Assembly (NCBI GenBank): GCA_035296085.1
Contig: DATHBP010000199.1
Coordinates: forward strand, 1 to 50,503
Direction of reading: 5' to 3'
DNA length: 50,503 nucleotides
From: DATHBP01 sp035296085
Lineage (GTDB): Bacteria; Actinomycetota; Actinomycetes; Propionibacteriales; Nocardioidaceae
How positions within the stretch are numbered: the stretch's first letter is position 1; each line of letters starts with the position of its first letter. Of this stretch, positions 7,862 through 17,081 are shown one piece after another. The translations under genes were made by a program, and so were the position numbers. The notes under the pieces were generated by a model. That model saw only the letters and a program-made list of their open reading frames with translations. It made no database searches and was not told the origin of the DNA.

Positions 7862-7867
7862 TAGCGT
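7862..7867 (+). promoter_or_regulatory. -10-like TAGCGT of the DUF3499 gene
   Basis: TAGCGT lies 6 bases before the GTG at 7874. The same hexamer at the same or nearly the same spacing precedes manA and the gene at 26160. Confidence 0.45.
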
Positions 7868-7873
7868 CGCGCC

Positions 7874-8248
7874 GTGAGTCCTGGCCGGCGGTGTTCGCGC
7901 ACCGCGTGTGGGCGCCGCGCAATCGCCACCCTGACCTACGACTACTCCGACCAGACAGCCGTGCTCGGCCCGCTGGCGACCTACGCGGAACCGCATGGCT
8001 ATGACCTGTGCGCACCGCACGCGCAGCGGTTGAGCGCGCCACGCGGGTGGGATGTGCTCCGGCTGGCTGAGCCCGACCCGGCCCTGCCGGGCAGCGACCT
8101 CGAAGCGCTCGCCGACGCCGTCAGGGAAGACGCCGGCACTCCAGCGAGCACCCCGATCGCCAACGCTGCGAGCGACCCCGCGACCTCGGGTCCGCGAGCC
8201 GGCAGCGGCTCCCGCGTCAGGTTGAGGGTGCTGCCCCCGCCCAACTGA
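7874..8248 (+). CDS. DUF3499 family protein (Rv3258c-like)
   Basis: A 124-residue actinobacterial protein of unknown function. The conserved N-terminal half contains RRCSRTACGRRAIATLTYDY, GPLATYAEPHGYDLC and HAQRLSAPRGWDVLRL. Cysteines near residues 7, 12 and 46 and nearby histidines suggest a small zinc-binding fold. The C-terminal 50 residues are Ala/Ser/Pro-rich and probably disordered. The GTG start follows a leaderless-type TAGCGT. The gene leads into the mannose operon, as Rv3258c does in M. tuberculosis, but a metabolic link is only positional. Confidence 0.85.
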   Translation: MSPGRRCSRTACGRRAIATLTYDYSDQTAVLGPLATYAEPHGYDLCAPHAQRLSAPRGWDVLRLAEPDPALPGSDLEALADAVREDAGTPASTPIANAASDPATSGPRAGSGSRVRLRVLPPPN

Positions 8249-8332
8249 GCGACCTGCGTGACCGCACGGCGATAAGGTCAGGTCGCGCGGCCGGGACACA
8301 AGGGCGCGCCGGATGCAAGGACAGGAGACCGC

Positions 8333-9718
8333 GTGAGCGACTCGGCCGAGATCTTCAAGGCCTACGACATCCGCGGGGTCGTCCCGGACCAGCTCGACGA
8401 AGACCTCGCCAGGGCCGTCGGAGCCTCGTTCGTTGCGGTACTGGCGGACTCGGAGGAGGTCACCGCGGTTGCAGTGGGCCACGACATGCGGCCATCCTCC
8501 CCCGGGCTCGCCGAGGCGTTCGCCGCCGGCGTGACCAGTGCCGGGGCCGACGTGGTCGCCATCGGTTTAGCGTCTACCGACCAGCTGTACTTCGCGTCCG
8601 GTTACCTCGGTCTGCCCGGCGCCATGTTCACGGCCAGCCACAACCCGGCGAAGTACAACGGGATCAAGCTATGCCGCAAGGGGGCCACCCCGGTCGGTGT
8701 GGACACCGGTCTCACCGAGATCCGAGAGCAGCTCGGCAAGACCGACGCAGTCGCAGAAGACCAGCGGGGTCAGGTAGAACAGCAGGACCTGCTCTCGGCG
8801 TACGCCCGCCACCTCCACCAGCTCGTACCGGTCGACGGCCGAAGGCTCAAGGTCGTCGTCGATGCCGCCAACGGCATGGCCGGGCACACCGTGCCAGCAG
8901 TCTTCGCCGGCATGAATGCCGAGCTCGTGCCCATGTACTTCGACCTCGACGGCACGTTCCCCAACCACGAGGCGAACCCGATCGACCCGGCCAACCTCGC
9001 CGACCTGCGCACTGCCGTCCCTGCCCACGGCGCCGACCTGGGATTGGCCTTCGACGGTGACGCGGACAGGTGTTTCGTGATCGATGAGCGCGGCGAGATC
9101 GTCACACCGTCGACGTTGACCGCCCTCATCGCGGTGCGAGAGCTGGAGCGCGTGCCAGGCTCGGCAGTCATCCACAACCTCATAACGTCGCGGGCCGTCC
9201 CCGAGATCGTCCGAGAGCACGGCGGCACGCCGGTACGGACGCGGGTGGGCCACTCCTACATCAAGGCGCGCATGGCCGAGACCGATGCCGTCTTCGGGGG
9301 GGAACACTCCGGCCACTTCTACTTCCGCGACTTCTGGCGTGCCGACTCCGGCATGCTCGCCGGCTTGCACGTTCTGGCGGCGCTCGCCGTCACGGACAAG
9401 CCGCTGTCGAGCCTGCTGACGAGCTACGAGCGATATGCGGCGTCCGGTGAGATCAACAGCACCGTCGATGACCAGCAAGCGACGATGCGACTCGTCGAGG
9501 CCAGCTACGCCGACCGGTCCGATCTCCGCGTCGACCACTTGGACGGGCTCAGCGTCGAGCACGCCGACTGGTGGTTCAACGTTCGCCCGTCCAACACCGA
9601 GCCACTGCTGCGGCTGAACGCCGAAGGTGTCGATGAGTCGACGATGGCGGCGGTCCGTGACGACGTACTCGGCCTCATCCGAGGCGAGCATGGCGGGCCA
9701 GGGGAGAAGCGGGCATGA
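8333..9718 (+). CDS. manB: Phosphomannomutase/phosphoglucomutase
   Basis: Interconverts hexose-6-phosphate and hexose-1-phosphate, supplying mannose-1-phosphate for GDP-mannose and cell-envelope glycans. The phosphoserine loop TASHNPAKYNGIK has its Ser at residue 102. The magnesium loop DGDADRC, the sugar-binding GGEHSGHFYF and the C-terminal phosphate-binding RPSNTEPLLRLN are all intact. Length is 461 residues, normal for the alpha-D-phosphohexomutase family. GTG 8333 is preceded by the ribosome site GGACAGGAGA. The stop overlaps the next start by ATGA at 9715-9718. Whether mannose or glucose is preferred cannot be decided from sequence, but neighbouring manA favours mannose. Confidence 0.93.
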   Translation: MSDSAEIFKAYDIRGVVPDQLDEDLARAVGASFVAVLADSEEVTAVAVGHDMRPSSPGLAEAFAAGVTSAGADVVAIGLASTDQLYFASGYLGLPGAMFTASHNPAKYNGIKLCRKGATPVGVDTGLTEIREQLGKTDAVAEDQRGQVEQQDLLSAYARHLHQLVPVDGRRLKVVVDAANGMAGHTVPAVFAGMNAELVPMYFDLDGTFPNHEANPIDPANLADLRTAVPAHGADLGLAFDGDADRCFVIDERGEIVTPSTLTALIAVRELERVPGSAVIHNLITSRAVPEIVREHGGTPVRTRVGHSYIKARMAETDAVFGGEHSGHFYFRDFWRADSGMLAGLHVLAALAVTDKPLSSLLTSYERYAASGEINSTVDDQQATMRLVEASYADRSDLRVDHLDGLSVEHADWWFNVRPSNTEPLLRLNAEGVDESTMAAVRDDVLGLIRGEHGGPGEKRA

Positions 9719-9894
9719 ACCTCGACCCGGAGCTGCTGGAGATCGTGGTCTGTCCGGGCTGCCGGTCGCCGCTTGCAGTCGACGAAGAGCGCAGCGAGCT
9801 GGCTTGTACCGGGTGCGGGCTGGCGTTTCCTGTACGCGATGACATCCCGGTGCTGCTGATCGACGAGGCTCGAAAGCCAACCGACAAGCCTTGA
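9715..9894 (+). CDS. Trm112-family zinc-ribbon protein
   Basis: A 59-residue protein with the Trm112/UPF0434 fold: LLEIVVCPGCRSPL, four cysteines at C13, C16, C31 and C34, and the terminal FPVRDDIPVLL. Trm112 proteins act as activating partners of methyltransferases in eukaryotes and archaea; the bacterial role is less clear. It overlaps manB by ATGA and the SIS gene by TTGA, so it is translated as part of the mannose operon. Confidence 0.88.
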   Translation: MNLDPELLEIVVCPGCRSPLAVDEERSELACTGCGLAFPVRDDIPVLLIDEARKPTDKP

Positions 9895-10940
9895 GCCTGC
9901 CGATGGAGCCCTTCGACGAGACTCTGCTCGACGACGCGGAGGCGTTGGCGCGGTTCGACCCGGTCCTGCGCCGGTTGGCCGAGAGCGGGGCGCGAGTGCG
10001 CAAGGAGGCTGCCGCGGCCGCGGAGGCAGGGCCGTCGCTCGCGGAGACACCGCGGCCACGGGCGATCGTGGCCACCGGCCCGGACGCCCGGCTGTTGCGC
10101 GCGGTGCTCGAACCGTGGTGTCCCGTCCCGTTCGTCGCCTGGCCGGGACCGAACCTGCCCGGCTGGGCGGGTGCGCTGGATCTCGTGGCAGTGCTCGCGC
10201 CCGGCGGCGCCGACCCCGGCGTGTCCTCGAGTGTGGTGGAGGCCGTACGCCGGGGCTGCGGGCTGCTCGTCGCCGCCCCGCGCCACTCGATCATCGCCGA
10301 ACACGCCGCGAGCAGGGCGACGACCCTGCTGCCCACGCAGTCCGACGACGGGCTGGCGGTGGCGGTGGTGATGCTCCAGGCGCTGCACCACCTTGGCCTC
10401 GGGCCTGAGGTCACCGCCGAGTCGGTGGCCGCCGCGTTGGACGGCGTAGCGCTGTCGTGTTCACCGTTCCAGCCGTTGGGCGCCAACCTGGGCAAGGACA
10501 TGGCGATCGCGCTGGCCGACGCGCTGCCGCTCGTATGGGGCGGGTCGGTCCTCGCCGCTCGGGCCGGGCGTCGCGTCGCCGAGGCGCTGCGCCGGACGTC
10601 TGGCCGCGCGGCCCTGGCGGCAGACGCGGCGCACCTGCTGCCTGTACTGACCGCGGCCAGTCGTCGCGACTTGTTCGCAGACCCTTTCACGACCACGTCG
10701 CTCGACGTCTACGACGAAGAGCGTCCCGCCCTGGTGGTGCTCGACGACGGCACCGACGATCCCGCCGTACGTGAGCAACGTGGTCATCTACTGCACGTCG
10801 TCGAGGAGCACGACCTTCGAGCCCATCGGATCGAGGCGCGCGAGGGTCCTGATGTCGCGCGCTATGCAACGTTGCTGGCGACCGGCACCTACGCCGCGAC
10901 CTACCTTGCGATCGGCCTCGGCCGCCCCGTTACGGCCTGA
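9891..10940 (+). CDS. SIS-domain protein (Rv3256c-like, phosphosugar isomerase-related)
   Basis: A 349-residue protein distantly related to bifunctional phosphoglucose/phosphomannose isomerases and syntenic with mycobacterial Rv3256c. The central part, IVATGPDARLLRAVLEPW to LVAVLAPGGADPGVSSS, has the alternating strand-helix pattern of a SIS phosphosugar-binding domain, with a second copy after about residue 230. The canonical S-x-S-G phosphate loop is not obvious, so catalytic activity is uncertain. TTG 9891 gives a TTGA overlap with the Trm112 gene; ATG 9903 (MEPFDETLLDD) is an equally good start. It lies between the phosphomannomutase and mannose-6-phosphate isomerase genes, which supports a role in sugar-phosphate metabolism. 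Confidence 0.8.
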   Translation: MSLPMEPFDETLLDDAEALARFDPVLRRLAESGARVRKEAAAAAEAGPSLAETPRPRAIVATGPDARLLRAVLEPWCPVPFVAWPGPNLPGWAGALDLVAVLAPGGADPGVSSSVVEAVRRGCGLLVAAPRHSIIAEHAASRATTLLPTQSDDGLAVAVVMLQALHHLGLGPEVTAESVAAALDGVALSCSPFQPLGANLGKDMAIALADALPLVWGGSVLAARAGRRVAEALRRTSGRAALAADAAHLLPVLTAASRRDLFADPFTTTSLDVYDEERPALVVLDDGTDDPAVREQRGHLLHVVEEHDLRAHRIEAREGPDVARYATLLATGTYAATYLAIGLGRPVTA

Positions 10941-10947
10941 GCCGCAG

Positions 10948-10953
10948 TAGCGT
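10948..10953 (+). promoter_or_regulatory. -10-like TAGCGT of manA
   Basis: TAGCGT is followed by 7 bases and the GTG at 10961, with no ribosome site, suggesting an internal leaderless promoter within the mannose cluster. Confidence 0.4.
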
Positions 10954-10960
10954 CGCGCCC

Positions 10961-12139
10961 GTGGATCTGCTCGCCAACTCGGTGCAGTCCTACCCGTGGG
11001 GTTCGACCACTGTGCTGCCCGGCCTGCTGGGTCGTTCACCGAACGGCGAGCCGCAGGCTGAGCTGTGGGTCGGAGCCCACGAACGACTGCCGTCCCGACT
11101 CACCCGCCATGGGGCGAAGCTCGGGCTGGATGAGGTCATCCGTGCTGACCCGGTCGGTGAGCTGGGCCAGAGTCTCGCGGGGGCCGCCAGGCTGCCCTTC
11201 CTGCTCAAGATCCTGGCCGTCGAACGGCCGCTGTCCCTCCAGCTGCACCCCGACGCAGCCAGTGCTGCCCGGGGGCATGCAGCAGAGCAAGCGGCGGGAC
11301 TGGCAGGCGACGCGCCGCAGCGGTCCTTCTCCGATCCCTGGCCCAAGCCGGAAATGCTCTACGCAGTCACTGACTTCTCGGCGTTCAGTGGGTTTGCCGA
11401 GACGAGCGAGGCGCGAGACGCCCTTGATGCCGTGGGTGGGTCGCAGCTGGAACCCGTCCGGGCGGCCCTGGACAGCGGCGACCCCCTCCGGGCGGCACTG
11501 TCGGCGGCGCTGCGGTTGCCCGCCGACGACGTGGCTGCCATAACCGGCCGGGTTCGCGCGGCCCCCCAAGGCGGTGCGAACACCGGCCGGACCTTGTCGC
11601 CCGCGTTGGCGGAGCTCGCTGAGGAATTCCCCGACGACCCGGCCGTGGTCGCCCTGCTGCTCATGCGCGAGGTCACCCTTGCGCCCGGAGAGACGCTGTT
11701 CGTGCCGCCCGGACAGCTGCACTGCTACCTGGCCGGGACCGCCTGTGAAGTGCAGGTCAGCTCCGACAACGTCCTGCGAGCCGGCCTCACCGCAAAGCAC
11801 GTCGACATCGACGGGGTGCTCGAGCTGCTGGATACGCGCGCGGGTGCGTTGCCCCCGGTGCCGGTTAGCGATGTCGGCGTTGAGCGGGTGTTCCAGCCGC
11901 CGGTCGAGGAGTTCGCGCTGGCGGCGATCGCCGACGTGCCGACACCGACCCCGCTCGCGGAGGTCCCCGGGCCGGCTCTGCTCATGTGCTTGCAGGGGCG
12001 CTATCAGGTGTTCGCCGGAGACAACGACTCGATGGAGCTTGGCCAGGGCGAGGCGGCGTACGTGCCTGCCCGCGACCCGGCTCTTCGAGTGCGTGGAGTC
12101 GGTGTGTTGCTGCGCCTCACCGGCAATCGGGCAGGATGA
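10961..12139 (+). CDS. manA: Mannose-6-phosphate isomerase, class I
   Basis: Zinc-dependent cytosolic enzyme converting fructose-6-phosphate and mannose-6-phosphate. It starts with the typical NSVQSYPWGSTT and contains ELWVGAHERLPS. The zinc ligands lie in LSLQLHPDAASA (Q and H), the Glu of KPEMLYAVTDFSAFSGF, and PPGQLHCYLAGTACEVQ with the family's final histidine. VSSDNVLRAGLTAKHVD is the conserved substrate segment. Length is 392 residues, normal for the type I isomerase. Start GTG 10961 agrees with the leaderless -10. It completes the pmm-manA pair that, with the guanylyltransferase at 1.7 kb, gives a route from fructose-6-phosphate to GDP-mannose. Confidence 0.95.
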   Translation: MDLLANSVQSYPWGSTTVLPGLLGRSPNGEPQAELWVGAHERLPSRLTRHGAKLGLDEVIRADPVGELGQSLAGAARLPFLLKILAVERPLSLQLHPDAASAARGHAAEQAAGLAGDAPQRSFSDPWPKPEMLYAVTDFSAFSGFAETSEARDALDAVGGSQLEPVRAALDSGDPLRAALSAALRLPADDVAAITGRVRAAPQGGANTGRTLSPALAELAEEFPDDPAVVALLLMREVTLAPGETLFVPPGQLHCYLAGTACEVQVSSDNVLRAGLTAKHVDIDGVLELLDTRAGALPPVPVSDVGVERVFQPPVEEFALAAIADVPTPTPLAEVPGPALLMCLQGRYQVFAGDNDSMELGQGEAAYVPARDPALRVRGVGVLLRLTGNRAG

Positions 12140-12181
12140 GCGCGGTCCCTCCGCATCGCCATACCGAAAGGAACCGCCCGG

Positions 12182-13150
12182 ATGAGTGCTGAAGGAAGTA
12201 ACCGGGCGATCCTGGCCGCGCTGTTCGCCAACCTGGGCATCGCGACCACGAAGTTCATCGCCTGGATCCTCACCCACTCGTCCTCGATGCTCGCGGAGGC
12301 CATTCACTCGGTCGCCGACTCGGCCAACCAGGTTCTCCTGCTCGTCGGCCGGCGCCGGTCGACTCGGGCACCCACGACGGAGCACCAGTTCGGGTTCGGC
12401 CGCGAGCGCTACCTCTACGCGTTCATCGTCGCCGTCGTGTTGTTCTCCGTGGGTGGACTGTTCGCGATGTACGAGGCCTACCACAAGTACCACGAGGTGC
12501 ACGCGGGTGAGCCAAACGAGCTGCTGACCGGCAAGTGGTGGTGGGTCCCCCTCGTCGTGCTGTCTGCCGCCATCGTGATGGAGAGCTTCTCGCTGCGGAC
12601 GGCCATTCATGAGTCCAACAAGGTGCGCGACGGCCAGTCGTGGCAGGAGTTCATTCAGTCGGCGAAGAGCCCCGAGCTGCCGGTCGTGCTGCTCGAGGAC
12701 ACCGCGGCCCTGCTCGGTTTGGTCTTCGCGCTGATCGGTGTCGGCATGACACTGCTCACCGACAACGGCTACTGGGACGCGGCGGGCACCGCGGCCATCG
12801 GCTTGCTGCTGGTCTGCGTGGCGGTCGTCCTTGCCATCGAGACGAAGAGCCTGCTGCTCGGCGAAGCCGGCACCGCTCAGTCCGTCCAGCGCATCCAGGC
12901 GGCACTCGAGGCCGAGCCCCGAGTGGCGCGAGTCATCCATCTGCGCACCATGCACCTAGGCCCAGACGACCTGCTGGTGGCCACGAAGGTGGCGTTCCGC
13001 GACGACGAGACCGCGGCCGACATCGCGATCTCGATCGATGCGGCCGAGCAGCGGATTCGCGAAGCCGAGCCCGTCGCACGATGGGTCTACATCGAACCCG
13101 ACATCTTCCGCGCCGATCACCAGGCGGCCCCGCGGCCCGTTCCCAAGTAA
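12182..13150 (+). CDS. Cation diffusion facilitator (CDF) family transporter
   Basis: Integral membrane efflux protein, probably exchanging zinc or another divalent metal for protons. The 322 residues have about six membrane segments. Metal-site motifs are HSSSMLAEAIHSVADSANQ (HSxxD type) in the second helix and LLEDTAALLGLVFALIG in the fifth, where a Glu-Asp pair replaces the usual HxxxD. The C-terminal 80 residues form the cytoplasmic ferredoxin-like domain. The loop HEVHAGEPNELLTGKWWW and the overall layout resemble the SLC30A9-like branch, so the metal is uncertain. Start ATG 12182 has AAAGGAA upstream. The stop TAA begins TAAACT, a possible -10 for ahcY. Confidence 0.88.
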   Translation: MSAEGSNRAILAALFANLGIATTKFIAWILTHSSSMLAEAIHSVADSANQVLLLVGRRRSTRAPTTEHQFGFGRERYLYAFIVAVVLFSVGGLFAMYEAYHKYHEVHAGEPNELLTGKWWWVPLVVLSAAIVMESFSLRTAIHESNKVRDGQSWQEFIQSAKSPELPVVLLEDTAALLGLVFALIGVGMTLLTDNGYWDAAGTAAIGLLLVCVAVVLAIETKSLLLGEAGTAQSVQRIQAALEAEPRVARVIHLRTMHLGPDDLLVATKVAFRDDETAADIAISIDAAEQRIREAEPVARWVYIEPDIFRADHQAAPRPVPK

Positions 13151-13153
13151 ACT
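13148..13153 (+). promoter_or_regulatory. -10-like TAAACT before ahcY, overlapping CDF stop
   Basis: TAAACT begins with the CDF stop codon and lies about 58 bases before the ahcY ATG. The leader would contain a small GGCGG-CACA-CCGCC hairpin. I looked for a SAH riboswitch and did not find one. Confidence 0.3.
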
Positions 13154-13211
13154 GGCACTCGGCCAGCCCGCTCGAGGGCGGCACACCGCCGGAGACGACA
13201 AGGAAACCCTC

Positions 13212-14642
<1,431 letters not shown>

Positions 14643-14676
14643 GGCGGTGCCACGGACCGGGGCGTGAGGTGACGCG

Positions 14677-15366
14677 ATGAGCAAGCCGACGCGAGGACGC
14701 GTCCTGGTCGTCGACGACGACTCGTCCTTGGCCGAGATGCTCACGATCGTGCTCGACAGCGAGGGGTTCGAGCCTCGGGTCTGCTCGACGGGCGAGAAGG
14801 CGATGGGGGCGGTACGCGATTTCCGTCCCGACGTCGTACTGCTGGATCTGATGCTGCCCGGCAAAGACGGGATCGACGTCTGCCGGGAGATCCGTGCCGA
14901 GTCCGGTGTGCCCATCATCATGCTGACCGCCAAGAGCGACACCATCGACATCGTCGTCGGGCTGGAGTCGGGAGCCGACGACTACGTGGTCAAGCCATTC
15001 AAACCCAAGGAGCTGGTGGCGCGGATCCGCGCGCGAGTGCGCCGGGTCGACGAGCCGGCGCCGGAGGCGCTGCAGATCGGCGACCTCAGCATCGACGTTG
15101 CCGGGCACACGGTCAAGCGAGGGGGCGCGGCCATCCCGCTCACCCCGCTCGAGTTCGACTTGCTGTTGTGCCTGGCCCGCAAGCCCTGGCAGGTGTTCAC
15201 CCGTGAGGTGCTGCTCGAGCAGGTGTGGGGATACCGGCATGCGGCGGACACCCGGCTCGTCAACGTGCATGTGCAGCGGCTGCGGTCCAAAGTCGAGGTC
15301 GACGCCGAGAACCCCGAGATCGTCCTCACCGTGCGAGGCGTCGGTTACAAGGCGGGGCCGCCCTGA
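14677..15366 (+). CDS. mtrA: Two-component response regulator MtrA
   Basis: OmpR/PhoB-type regulator of cell division, cell-wall and replication genes in actinobacteria. The receiver domain has the acidic pocket VVDDDS, phospho-acceptor D57 in VLLDLMLPGKDG, and the TAK and KPF switch residues. A winged-helix DNA-binding domain follows from about residue 130, ending with VNVHVQRLRSKVE and LTVRGVGYK. The sequence is very close to MtrA throughout. The ATG is preceded by GAGGTGA. It is followed by mtrB and lpqB, the standard order. Confidence 0.97.
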   Translation: MSKPTRGRVLVVDDDSSLAEMLTIVLDSEGFEPRVCSTGEKAMGAVRDFRPDVVLLDLMLPGKDGIDVCREIRAESGVPIIMLTAKSDTIDIVVGLESGADDYVVKPFKPKELVARIRARVRRVDEPAPEALQIGDLSIDVAGHTVKRGGAAIPLTPLEFDLLLCLARKPWQVFTREVLLEQVWGYRHAADTRLVNVHVQRLRSKVEVDAENPEIVLTVRGVGYKAGPP

Positions 15367-15404
15367 TCGCGTCGGCTCGCTCTTCCCGGCGGGCGTGGGC
15401 GAGC

Positions 15405-17081
15405 GTGCTGCCTCCGCCACTCATGCAGCTGGCCACCTTGTGGCGGCGCTCCATCCAAGCCCGCGTCGTGCTCGGGACGCTGGTGCTCTCGGCGCTTGTC
15501 GTCGCGCTCGTCGGCTGGGTGCTGCTGCGTCAGATCACCAACGGGCTCGTAGAGGGCAAACGCGTCGCCGCGGTCTCCGAGGCAGTCGCAGGGTTCGAGA
15601 ATGCCCAACAGCAGCTGGACGCCGCCGCGACCAGCGACCAGGTCGACTCCGCTCAGCTGCTCACCCAGCTGGTGGAGAACCTCGCCAGCCGCGGCGGGCA
15701 GAGCGGCTTGTACGAGGTGGTGCTGTCCGGACCGATCTCCGCGCCGGGGGCGCGGCCGCAGCGGACGCCTGTCATCGAGTCACGGGGAAGCCGGCTCTCG
15801 CCGGGTATCGAGCCGGCGAGCATCCCCGCCCGCCTGCAGAGTGCGGTCGAGTCGTCCGCAGGCAGCTGGTGGGCATACACCCGCATCGTCTACTCACCCC
15901 CCGCCGATCCCGCGACGTCCCCGGGTCTCGCCGTCGGCTCGCAGCTGACGCTCCCCACCGAAGGCGGCACGTACGGCGTGTACTACGTCTTTCCGCTTAC
16001 CGAGCAGCAGCAGACGCTCAACGTGGTGCGCAACGCCCTTGCGACCGCAGGTGCGTTGCTCGTACTGCTGCTGTGCGCCGTCGCGTTCCTGGTCGCCCGC
16101 CAGGTGGTCAATCCGGTGCGGCTGGCTCGCCGGATCGCTGAGCGGCTCGCGGCCGGTCGGCTGGAGGAGCGCATGCTCGTGCGTGGCGAGGACGACATCG
16201 CGCGGCTCGGCACGTCGTTCAACCAGATGGCCACGAACTTGCAGCGCCAGATCCGACAGCTCGAGGACCTCTCGCACGCGCAACGCCGCTTCGTCTCCGA
16301 TGTGTCGCACGAGCTCCGCACACCGCTCACCACGGTGCGCATGGCGGCCGACGTGCTCTATGACGCGCGCGAGCGTTTCGACGGTGTCACGTCCCGTTCC
16401 GCCGAGCTGTTGCAGGCAGAGCTCAACCGCTTCGAGTCGTTGCTGATCGACCTGCTCGAGATCAGCCGCTTCGACGCCGGCGCCGCCGTACTCGACATCG
16501 ACGACGTGGACCTTGCCGAGTTGGCACAGCGTGTGTGTGACGCTGCTCACGCGTTGGCCGTACGCCGGGGGTCGCGACTGCACGTTCAGGCCCGAAGCCG
16601 CGACTGCGTCGTGCCCGCCGACGTCCGGCGGATTGAGCGGATCCTGCGCAACCTGGTGGTCAACGCCATCGAGCATGACGAAGGCGGCCAGGTGGAGGTG
16701 ACAGTGGCGGCGTCAGCGGATGCCGCCGCCGTTACCGTCCGCGACCACGGCGTGGGTCTCGCGGCAGGGGAGGCGGCGCTGGTGTTCAACCGCTTCTGGC
16801 GCGCGGACCCCGCGCGGGCGCGAACAACCGGGGGGAGTGGGCTCGGCCTCGCCATCGCGCTCGAGGACGCACACCTGCACGGGGGATGGTTGGAGGCCTG
16901 GGGCGTACCCGGCCGAGGCGCAGTGTTTCGGCTCACCCTTCCCCGCCGGCTCGGTGAGCGGCTGGAAAGCTCACCGCTTCCGCTGGCACCCGACGGAGTC
17001 GTCCAGACCGACCCGCCCGCCACGGGCGCCCATCCTGACTCCTCGCAGCCACGCCTCGGGGCGGGGGTGCTCCCACGGTGA
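15405..17081 (+). CDS. mtrB: Sensor histidine kinase MtrB
   Basis: Membrane partner of MtrA. After a short basic N-terminus (LWRRSIQARVVLGTL) there is a first membrane helix, an extracytoplasmic sensor of about 170 residues, a second helix (ALLVLLLCAVAFLVARQVV), a HAMP linker, and the HisKA domain. The phosphorylated His is near residue 302 in DVSHELRTPLTT. The ATPase domain contains the N box NLVVNAIEHDEGG, HGVGL and GGSGLGLAIA. GTG 15405 gives 558 residues; ATG 15423 is an alternative. The last 40 residues are Pro/Ser-rich. The gene overlaps lpqB by GTGA at 17078-17081. Confidence 0.95.
   Translation: MLPPPLMQLATLWRRSIQARVVLGTLVLSALVVALVGWVLLRQITNGLVEGKRVAAVSEAVAGFENAQQQLDAAATSDQVDSAQLLTQLVENLASRGGQSGLYEVVLSGPISAPGARPQRTPVIESRGSRLSPGIEPASIPARLQSAVESSAGSWWAYTRIVYSPPADPATSPGLAVGSQLTLPTEGGTYGVYYVFPLTEQQQTLNVVRNALATAGALLVLLLCAVAFLVARQVVNPVRLARRIAERLAAGRLEERMLVRGEDDIARLGTSFNQMATNLQRQIRQLEDLSHAQRRFVSDVSHELRTPLTTVRMAADVLYDARERFDGVTSRSAELLQAELNRFESLLIDLLEISRFDAGAAVLDIDDVDLAELAQRVCDAAHALAVRRGSRLHVQARSRDCVVPADVRRIERILRNLVVNAIEHDEGGQVEVTVAASADAAAVTVRDHGVGLAAGEAALVFNRFWRADPARARTTGGSGLGLAIALEDAHLHGGWLEAWGVPGRGAVFRLTLPRRLGERLESSPLPLAPDGVVQTDPPATGAHPDSSQPRLGAGVLPR

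Noticed and set aside
8669..10696. 675-codon minus-strand frame opposite manB, Trm112 and SIS genes
   Set aside because: Antisense to a coupled operon with intact motifs; composition is Ser/Arg/Ala-biased.
11036..12955. 639-codon minus-strand frame opposite manA and the CDF gene
   Set aside because: The translation is rich in Arg, Gln and His and spans two convincing plus-strand genes; no protein signature.
13151..13211. SAH riboswitch upstream of ahcY
   Set aside because: The 61-base gap has only a 5-bp hairpin and lacks the conserved SAH-riboswitch core.
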